From the NCBI GenBank assembly GCA_963457665.1, contig OY735212.1, forward strand, positions 18,768,247 to 18,832,246: 64,000 bases of DNA. The letters run 5' to 3'. This DNA comes from Thysanoteuthis rhombus (taxonomy: Eukaryota; Mollusca; Cephalopoda; Oegopsida; Thysanoteuthidae). A program made the translations under genes and the position numbers. Under the pieces are notes generated by a model. That model saw only the letters and a program-made list of their open reading frames with translations. It had not been told where the DNA came from and ran no database searches. This document shows positions 55,801 to 64,000 of the stretch, piece after piece (within the stretch, counting starts at the first letter, position 1; each line of letters starts with the position of its first letter).

Positions 55801-56544
55801 AAAACCCATTAAAACGAATTTTATGCAAAAAAAATTGGAAAATTATATGTTTAACGACCAGTTCTATCCCTATTACTGGAAACATTTGGTTTGTTAGTGC
55901 ATGGAATGAGTGAAGCATAAGAGGCAGAGTAGCAGTAAAGCCAATGGGAAATGATAAGGAATGCCAAAATCTTGTCCCCATAAACGGGACTCATGCTGTT
56001 TGAGCTAAAATACAACCCTGATTATTGTTTAATTTTCACCCCTAACCACTGATTAAAATGAGGGGTTGTGCAGGGGGACTATTTTCCCCTGATTTTCCGT
56101 TTCACAGACCTTAGCATACCCCTAGTTCTTAAAACTTATTTCCATCATGGCCCCTAACACCATAATTTGCTGTCCCACTATGTAACTACAGGTGGGGGAA
56201 AAAGCTAGAGTGGGGCCTGTGATATATACTTACGTGGAAATAGAGTAGTAATCAGTGTTAAATCACTGAATTGGAATCGATAGCTTGCAAGAATTTAGTG
56301 CGGGGCCCTTGAAATTGTGGGACCCATACCATCAGCTACTTTTGTAACACAGTTAATCTGGGCAATATATATGTAATCATTAGACTGAAAGAAAGATTTT
56401 ATATATTTGCTTCATGAATCCTCTCTGTGATATCATAGATTACGCAAACAACTCGAAAATGATATTTTCTGAGACTATTCTGAAAAAAAAACAGTTCACA
56501 AAGTGATCACTTAGAGGTTTTACATGTTATAAACCATCAATCAG
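55801..56544. other. No recognised feature
   Basis: Unique-looking sequence. Nothing supportable. Confidence 0.4.
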
Positions 56545-56850
56545 AACTATCAAGATAGTCAGAACAGTGGAGAAACTGAAGAAACCTACGTATGTATCAC
56601 AGGTATAGGCCCCACCACTTTATTCCTCATTAGGAAATACTGGCTTCGCAACGCGCATGATAGAGAATTGTGGCGAATCCTGGGGAGGGTTTATGTCCAA
56701 TGATGGACATTAAAGGACTGATGATGATAATGATGATATCTGAAGAAAAAAGTGTTTTGTTTTTTCCAAAATTCTGCTCCAATATAGGTTTTTAGTGGGG
56801 GGGGGGGTCAATTTTCTAGGTAATTTTATGCTAAATTGTCTATCCAGACC
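56545..56850 (+). repeat. Family A copy interrupted by a LINE tail
   Basis: The left part (TCAGAACTATCAAGATAG, GTATGTATCACAGGTATAGG, ACTTTATTCCTCATTA) is separated from the right part (TCTGAAGAAAAAAGTGTTTT, ATAGGTTTTTAGTGGGGGGG, TAATTTTATGCTAAATTGTC) by about 107 bp of LINE sequence. The break is at the same family A position as in the 4495-5200 copy. Confidence 0.75.
56632..56738 (+). pseudogene. Very short LINE 3' fragment nested in family A
   Basis: AGGAAATACTGGCTTCGCAA, CATGATAGAGAATTGTGGCG and TTTATGTCCAATGATGGACA are the last part of the LINE C-terminal tail. CTGATGATGATAATGATGAT follows. Only about 30 codons plus the tail remain. Confidence 0.8.
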
Positions 56851-58210
<1,360 letters not shown>

Positions 58211-58332
58211 ATAGTAGAATGTGGATTAGCTACACAAACTAGCTCATGTTTCTGCCCTTATGATTCACCTGATGAGGCCCAGAAAGGGCAGAAACATGAG
58301 CTAGTTTGTGTAGCGAATCCACATTCTACTAT
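58211..58332. repeat. 48-bp palindrome with 26-bp spacer
   Basis: The left arm (58211-58258) and right arm (58285-58332) are reverse complements with a single mismatch: A at 58228 faces G at 58315 (GATTAGC against GCGAATC). The arms contain GTAGAATGTGGATT, GCTACACAAACTAGCTCATG and TTTCTGCCCT. The spacer (58259-58284) holds the CTGATGA core and the first half of stem II of the hammerhead-like motif. The near identity of the arms suggests recent origin or a replication or template-switch event. Confidence 0.95.
58262..58319 (+). ncRNA. Candidate type I hammerhead self-cleaving ribozyme
   Basis: All invariant core parts appear in the right order. Stem I 5' strand GATTCAC (58262-58268) precedes CTGATGA (58269-58275). 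Stem II is GCCC (58277-58280), loop AGAAA and GGGC (58286-58289). GAAA follows at 58291-58294. Stem III pairs ACAT (58294-58297) with GTGT (58308-58311), including one G-U pair, around a 10-nt loop. The cleavage triplet GTA is 58310-58312, with cutting expected after A58312. Stem I 3' strand GCGAATC (58313-58319) pairs with GATTCAC at 6 of 7 positions; C58314-A58267 is mismatched. The stem II closing pair is G58276-A58290 instead of G-C, which may lower activity. Very short stem III is known for hammerheads of Penelope-like elements; that assignment is inference. Confidence 0.65.
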
Positions 58333-58335
58333 ATA

Positions 58336-58415
<80 letters not shown>

Positions 58416-58423
58416 CACACATG

Positions 58424-58454
<31 letters not shown>

Positions 58455-58456
58455 CA
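58327..58456. repeat. (TA)n-(CA)n-(TA)n compound microsatellite
   Basis: TA repeats, about 11 CA units (58379-58400) and further TA repeats. It mirrors the order of the left array and closes the ribozyme locus. Confidence 0.95.
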
Positions 58457-58887
58457 AATCCATTACTCAATCGGAGAGAGAAGGCTGTAGTACATTACTC
58501 AGTGCAACAACGATATAAGTAATTTAATGTGACAATATTGATTCATTCTAGTACACCAAGGTTGGGCAAGGTTAGGGAGAGCCTTTTTAAAGCTCAGCTC
58601 AGAGACCTGGGGGTAGATAATATTGTGCAACACAATTTTTTATCTCTGGTACTGAGTGTTATTTTCTAATTCCCAAAGTATTATAAAGTATAGGAAATGG
58701 CTGTTGTTCCTTTCAAATTTTGGTTTTCTGAACAGAACATTGATATTTTGTAATTTATCTTTTTTGACTCAGACAGTTCAGGGAAGGTACTTAAAAGCTG
58801 CCAACTTATCTTCAGCAGTGAAGAATTGTTTCAAAAAGCCTAATTTTATGTATATTTGTTGCATCAACACCTTCCATAATCAATCGG
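58457..58887. other. No recognised feature
   Basis: Unique-looking sequence between the ribozyme locus and a family A-LINE chimera. Confidence 0.4.
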
Positions 58888-59008
58888 GAAATAAAATTTT
58901 CAACCCTCTACTTCCATCGGTGGGTCCTGTTCACACAATGCAATACCAGCAAGCCAGACCTGCTTAAAAACTGAAAACTGAAGAATCTTTTGCTAACAGT
59001 TATTGTTG
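58888..59008 (-). repeat. Family A end fused to a LINE
   Basis: AAATAAAATTTTCAACCCTC, ACTTCCATCGGTGGGTCCTG, CCAGCAAGCCAGACC and CTGAAAACTGAAGAATCTTT are the last quarter of family A in minus orientation. It ends in TTGCTAACAGTTATTGTTGG and passes into the LINE at GGAAAAGCAAG. The family A part is truncated at about 58888. Confidence 0.75.
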
Positions 59009-59474
59009 GAAAAGCAAGCTCAACTTTCAAGAATGAGAAAATCCCATTGCATCCTCTCGATAGTCACTTATGGAGCTGAAACATGAAATCTAAACCAAGA
59101 GACAGACCTGCAAACTGAGAGCCATACAACGTGCACATGAAAGAATCATGCTCAACTCACATGGAGAGATCACAAGACAGCACATTATATAAGGGGAAAA
59201 ACAGGAGTCTAAGACATCATAGAATCCATTAAAAAAACTCAAATGGCAATGGGCTGGTCATGTTGCAAGAATGGCAGACAACTGATGAGCATTACGACTC
59301 ATAACATTGATCCCCAGAGATTACATGTACAACTAAGGCTGGCATGGAGAGTATGAGAGACAAACTAGACAAATTCAGAAAGTGCTGGCTCTGCAATGTC
59401 CATGATAGAGAGGTCTGGCAAATCTTGGGGAATGTCTATTTCCAAAGACGGACATTAAAAGATTTATGATGATG
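59009..59474 (+). pseudogene. RTE-like LINE 3' fragment fused to family A
   Basis: The sequence starts at the codons for GKASSTFKNEK and continues through a THGAET-like stretch (ACTTATGGAGCTGAAACATG), ACTCACATGGAGAGATCACA, ATCATAGAATCCATT, CTCAAATGGCAATGGGCTGG, GAGACAAACTAGACAAATTC and GAGGTCTGGCAAATCTTGGG. It ends TTTATGATGATGA. Several frameshifts and stops destroy the frame. The 5' junction with family A is the same as in the chimera at 30831-31722. Confidence 0.85.
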
Positions 59475-59892
59475 AACCAGGAACAGAAGAAAAATGTGAA
59501 AAATCTGAATATATAATCCATCAGAGCGAAGGTCACCACTTCATGTATAGTATTTGTTTATCAATGAAATAAACCAAGGAGGTTTGTAAAAATTCTTTGG
59601 GTTCATACAGAAAAATAATGAAATCTTGGCTAAATTCTTTTAATGAGCGGAATTTTCATTCTTGCAATTGCAAGTTTTCTTTTAAATTTCTTTTAAAGAT
59701 AGAGATAGTAAAAACTGGTAAATCTGAATGTACTTGATAAGACTCTTTTCTAAAAATAAGTAATGGACAGTTATCATTAATTTTTGTCTACTTTTTACCT
59801 TCATCTTAATTGTTTAGTTGCTTTTGATCACAACTTTTACTCAGGCTGGTTTCCCTTTGGCAATGAGTACACAACATTGATCAGAAATGAAG
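59475..59892. other. No recognised feature
   Basis: AT-rich spacer. Confidence 0.4.
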
Positions 59893-59975
59893 AATAGGTC
59901 TTAGGTGAGGTTTGAACTCGTATCACTCATGGGAAGATCGGTATATGCCTAACTGCTCTGCTAATCAGGCTACTT
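59893..59975 (-). mobile_element. tRNA-like sequence, probable SINE head or tRNA pseudogene
   Basis: The minus strand holds TAGCCTGATTAGCAGAGCAG (A box) and, about 40 bases later, ACGAGTTCAAACCTCACC (B box; GAG/CTC stem). Spacing is right for a tRNA, but acceptor arms do not pair well and no second copy was found in the window. It is therefore probably a tRNA pseudogene or the head of a SINE. Confidence 0.5.
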
Positions 59976-60228
59976 AGTTCAAATAAGACCCTCGAACTTA
60001 TCAAAAACTTGAATGTAAAACAAACAGGACTATTAATTAGAATATAAAATGGACATCATTTATGATCAGTGACATTCATTCAGCTTGGTATACGTTGGAA
60101 TGTTATAAAAATAAATGGAAGATCAGAGTTTTTATGTTTACAAATATACATCTGCTTTTTTTTTAACCAAAATAATCTTTTCATCAATAAATTTAGTGAT
60201 TAAGGATTAAATGGTAAAAGTAATAACT
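59976..60228. other. No recognised feature
   Basis: AT-rich spacer. Confidence 0.35.
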
Positions 60229-60592
60229 GGTCTGGTTAATCACTAAATAGAAACCGTCACGTGTTGGGAGGGATCAATTGAAAAATTGAGAAATGAAGTG
60301 ATCAATGAATAAGTTACTTCTCTCACCTTTTGTTGGGCCAGGATCACTAAAATAATCCAAGTTTTGGAAATAGATAAAAAAAATGAATGCAGCCAAAGTA
60401 AGGGACCAATTTATCATACACTTACATGGTAAATTGACCCCCCCCAACAACTTATTTGGGACTGATTAAAATTTTCAGTCATCTAGCACTATTAGTGCAG
60501 CCTGTACATGTGATGAATACATAGCCAGACAGACCAACTTAAAAAATGCAGAAACCTATGTAAATTTTGACAGCATCCATGGATATTTTCTA
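60229..60592 (-). repeat. Family A repeat copy
   Basis: CTGGTCTGGTTAATCACTAA, ATAGAAACCGTCACGTG, TGATCAATGAATAAGTTACT, TCTCTCACCTTTTGTTGGGC, TACACTTACATGGTAAATTG and ACTTAAAAAATGCAGAAACC follow family A. It retains the TAGAAACCGTCA left terminus; the right end (CATGGATATTTTCTAA) is degenerate. Confidence 0.8.
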
Positions 60593-61431
60593 AAAATTAA
60601 GGGAAATCTCCCTGAAAGCAATTTTGCCCAGTTTCCTTCCTCAGTGTCACAGACAGACTGACACCTTGCATTTTATATAATAAAATATTGCATTTTAAAG
60701 GTTTAACTTGGTTGGCTGATCATGGAAGCCATTTTGTCTTTTTGTTGACAAGAATAATCAAAAGAATCTTTCTACCCTCCCCTTGAGACACCTTCATGAT
60801 GGCAGGACATTTTGACTTTTACAATAAAAGCGCGTCTCACTGTTGCACAAACAACAATGTCTCATCTTTTCAATGGAGAGTTGACAAGGATGTCTTTCTC
60901 TGTGTGTGTGTGCGTGTGTACGTGAATGAGGTTCATGGCTATTCTTACAATGCCTTCACATCTTTTGTCATTCATCTTGCAAGATTTTTTTCTATCAAAG
61001 GCTTCAGTACGTTTCCTCTTTTGAAATGGACAGATGGCGGAAATGTTTGGTGCCCGTCTGTCTGGACACAACTTTGATGTCTACCAATCAGAGGGAGTGA
61101 GAGAGAGGCAAGAAAGAGAGCTTACAAAATGGCATCCAGTGTCTGAATTATAGTTTCTGAGCTGAAACAGTTATTGTCACAGATTGAACGTGACTAATTC
61201 TGTTCTGAATTTCTGAGATGGGGAATAACCATTATCATAGACTGTTTCACACAGACCTCGTCTTCGTTGTTATAGTCTAACATTGCGGGCATTGAACCCT
61301 CTGACCTTTTCTTGGGGACAGTCAGAGTTGGTAATCTTCTGAGAATCTCTTCAGCAGACACCTGGAAGAGGCCAATAGGGACAATGGATAAAACATTGTG
61401 ACGAGATTTTTAATTTATTATATATACAATG
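60593..61431. other. No recognised gene
   Basis: A 93-codon frame at 60796-61077 includes a GT-microsatellite-coded CVCVRVYV run and has no domain. A B-box-like word on the minus strand near 61295 (GGGTTCAATGCCC) lacks an A box. Confidence 0.4.
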
Positions 61432-61590
61432 TTATTGTTGCCCCAAATGGCCTACCAACGAGTGAAGTGGGTTCTCAAAGTGTCTATGTATCTATAGGTG
61501 TCTCTGAGCACTCCTGGTTACATTTTTGGGGCTACAACCTTGGAAATTCACATCAGTACAGCGCTAGGCACTAAAAACCTTTTTTTGTGT
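61432..61590 (+). repeat. Family H repeat copy
   Basis: GCCCCAAATGGCCTACCAAC, CTATAGGTGTCTCTGAGCAC, TCCTGGTTACATTTTTGGGG and CTACAACCTTGGAAATT parallel 7310-7440. Confidence 0.5.
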
Positions 61591-61594
61591 CTCT

Positions 61595-61870
61595 ATGGTC
61601 CACTCAGACAGTCTAATGATTAGAACGTCTACCTTACACATAGAAGGTGTCAGGTTTGATTCCCAGAATGAGTGAAGAATTTCCCTTTGCACTCAGCAAC
61701 TAATTGAGTGCACACTATGCTGTGTGATTAGGGTGGAGGCATTCCTTCGATGGACTTGCATCATACCAAAGGGGTGGTCATAAAAACTTCTAAGAATGAA
61801 GTCCTGGTCTCAACCAGACTTGAGACTTGCAAAGATCACTAAGCTGATACATGCAACAGAAAGTGGGACT
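61595..61870 (+). mobile_element. Family D tRNA-derived SINE-like repeat, with head
   Basis: The tRNA-like head at about 61600-61672 contains CAGTCTAATGATTAGAACG (A box region) and TCAGGTTTGATTCCCAGAAT (B box). The body runs CACTCAGCAACTAATTGAGT, GCTGTGTGATTAGGGTGGAG, AAGGGGTGGTCATAAAAACT and AAGTCCTGGTCTCAACCAGA, ending near TAAGCTGATACATGC. It matches the inverted copy at 38475-38715 over about 210 bp. No 3' LINE-type tail is recognised. Confidence 0.7.
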
Positions 61871-63539
61871 TTATTACTGGCTGCCATACAGCTTTGAGGG
61901 TTGTCTTTTGATGTAATGCTCCACCATAGTCATTTTGGAGTTTTTTTTAATAATCTTTTAATAATTTTAGATAACTTTTTTGATGATTCTGGTTGAGGCT
62001 ATCTTCTTGGGATAATTTTAGATAATTTTTTGCTGATAATTACCTTGGGCTACGGTTATTCATTCATGTGAGGTACGGTTATCATGTGAATATTTTTATG
62101 AAATTGATTTCCCAGTTGAAAATTTGATAAGGGTTAAAAACAAAATCTGGACATTTTTCAGACTATTTCTGGTCAAAAAGTTGTAAAAGGAAGAAAAATT
62201 AACAAATGATGAAGAATAATCCAGTCGAAGTGAAGAGGAAAGTCCAGGATTCTGTTCACTACTTGAGCACATATTGAGGAAAATCGATGACTGATTATGT
62301 AAATTCTCTCATCAAGATGTTACTGTAATAGAACTGATTGATTATCATAAAAATTTAATTAATTTTTGCAAAAGATCTTGTCAGATGATTATAATTTCAA
62401 AGGAGATATCCAGAATTATGACTCTAAAAAGAAAATATTTACTGTAAATAAAATAAGATTAAAGAGTTGACTTTTGAAAACGTTTTTGTACAAGTTTCAA
62501 GTTGCTAGAAAGGCATTTTCAATAGTGTCTGTTATTCTCTGACCAATGCTTTTATTCAATGAAAAAGAACCTATATATTTAAATATACATATATTTATGT
62601 ATACTGGATGCTATAATGAAAAAATAAGCATAAGTAAAAATATTTACCTGTGCTTCTGTTAAGTTCAAGTAGTTTCCTCACATTTTTTTACAGATGGATT
62701 CTGAAAAGTTCTTGGCTTGTCCAAGAAGGGAATGACCATGGTTCAACATATTCCCCAAAATCTGAGCATTATTTTGTCACTTTTGCTGACAGAAAGTGTT
62801 CTTTTATATTGTAAAGTGTCAACTTACAGGATCCTTGCACTAACCTTTTAATTTGTTTCCAATCATTTACTGAACCATGCCGGGCCAAGAACTTTTCAGC
62901 ACCCCTTCGTACTTACTTCGATATTTCACTGCTAAAATAATGTTTTACATTTTATCAATTTCATCTCATCAATTAAAAAGTTGTTTCAAATAGTGGGAGG
63001 AGATATTTTTGTCTGCAAAATTGTCACCATCAGGTGGAAGAGCTCATTGTTATGGATAGAGATACATACAGAAATAAAAAATCACGCTGAGCATTATATA
63101 GATTGACTTGCTGCAACTGTCCCTATTTTGCAGGTTCCATCTAGTTTGTAAATGAATGTATAAATTGAATGAAAAGTAAGAGTTCAGTTTAGCATTATAG
63201 TTACATTGCAAATAGAACCATCAGTCCAAAACCTTTTAAGAGCTTTTTCTCCAAAATCTTCCCATAAGTTTAAATTTATATGAACTGCATCAATGTTTAA
63301 GGGGGTGACAGTGTCAAAAAAAGCCAATTTTATTATATAATAGATATATACGATTTAACAAATTCACTATTGAGAAAATATGAGAATTTATCGAAATCAA
63401 TTATTTTCTCAAAATTCGACCAAAAATATGTGCTGCAGGTAGTCTAAGACATGCTGAATTAGATTATAGTTTTATTTTTGTCCAAGAGATATAAAAATAC
63501 AAACATACACATAATAATCTCAACTCTTGTATACAACAT
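61871..63539. other. No recognised gene; family H-like word inside
   Basis: GGGCTACGGTTATTCATTCA and TGTGAGGTACGG at 62045-62080 match 7552-7592. Otherwise unique-looking AT-rich sequence. Confidence 0.4.
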
Positions 63540-63546
63540 ATATGTG

Positions 63547-63580
<34 letters not shown>

Positions 63581-63587
63581 AAGATAG
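63540..63587. repeat. (TA)n-(GA)n microsatellite
   Basis: TA units pass into about eight GA units. Confidence 0.9.
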
Positions 63588-63599
63588 AATGCTTATTAT

Positions 63600-63838
63600 C
63601 AAGAAATGGATACATAATCTGACAGAATAATTGTAAATGCGTTATATTATTTGAAATTCTATTTGAAATGACCTCCAGTTATTACACAGTAAATGTGTCA
63701 TTTGGCCTAGACAGCGTGGATAGAGTAAACAATTAAAGAAATGGGCTGCTCTCAGACAGGAATCAATGACCGATAGTTAGTTGCCTTAATGAGGTGTTGC
63801 TTCAACCATTTTGCTAAACATTCTCTTGAATGGAAAGT
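63600..63838 (-). mobile_element. Family E SINE-like repeat, decayed head
   Basis: In the reverse complement the body shows GGAGGTCATTTCAAATAGAA and a TTATTTGAAATTC-like context. The head shows TTTAGCAAAATGGTTGAAGC and GGTCATTGATTCCTGTCTGA at the A- and B-box positions. It follows a (TA)n array, as does the copy at 21392. Confidence 0.55.
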
Positions 63839-64000
63839 AAGGGTTAAGTTCAGCTATATAGTGATATCATAAATAGGTTTCACTCCCACTTCTAAAACTT
63901 TTAAAAGAATTAATGTTTAAGGGGCTGGGGACACTGTGACACATCAAGCCAGTTGTTATGTACAATAATAATAAGAAGAAAGATAAAATTGTCTGATATA
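63839..64000. other. No recognised feature to window end
   Basis: AGTAAGGGTTAAGTTCAGC and TATCATAAATAGGTTTCACT weakly resemble 63176-63215 (AGTAAGAGTTCAGTTTAGCA). This may be a small duplicated unit. Confidence 0.3.

Noticed and set aside
58250..58294. Hammerhead in the other topology, cleaving in the left arm
   Set aside because: The left arm offers GTT before a possible stem I, but TCTGCCCTTATG cannot pair with the bases just before CTGATGA. The type I fold using the right side is far better.

Overview
The window looks like non-coding nuclear DNA from a large, AT-rich animal genome. No bacterial, viral or organellar gene organisation is present, and no convincing protein-coding exon was found. 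By eye, about two thirds of bases are A or T and CpG looks under-represented. It is dense in (TA)n microsatellites, pyrimidine tracts and decayed interspersed repeats. This fits a long intron or intergenic region. The 3'-end LINE fragments with (TGA)n tails, tRNA-derived SINEs, hAT-like MITEs and very long (TA)n arrays suggest a metazoan, perhaps an aquatic invertebrate such as a mollusc. The common coleoid-cephalopod SINE is not recognisable, so the taxon stays open.

The dominant component is one family, here called 'family A': roughly 400-480 bp, about 20 full or partial segments in both orientations. The best copy (28152-28618) has a 12-bp inverted repeat near its ends, so the family behaves like a non-autonomous DNA transposon of unknown superfamily. 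Seven 5'-truncated fragments of one RTE-like non-LTR retrotransposon are present (132-490, 4783-5069, 30831-31331, 51567-51804, 52762-53272, 56632-56738, 59009-59474). All preserve only the end of the reverse transcriptase and a C-terminal tail, followed by TGA-repeat tails. Several are nested in or fused to family A. Two fusions share the same junction and two insertions share the same target position.

Smaller families are named B to M for cross-reference. They include two tRNA-derived SINE families (D and E), hAT-like MITEs, foldback elements (39955-40345, 42166-42610, 47403-47656) and locally tandem segments (16134-16350, 19743-19980, 25185-25615, 33380-35400). Two polypyrimidine minisatellites have 21-bp and 22-bp units.

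The most interesting object is at 58262-58319. It has the layout of a type I hammerhead self-cleaving ribozyme with all invariant core bases, except for a G-A closing pair in stem II. It lies at one arm of an almost perfect 48-bp palindrome between two long (TA)n arrays. A related sequence lacking the ribozyme lies at 44140-44225. Published metazoan hammerheads are typical of Penelope-like elements and retrozymes, so this is probably the remnant of such an element.
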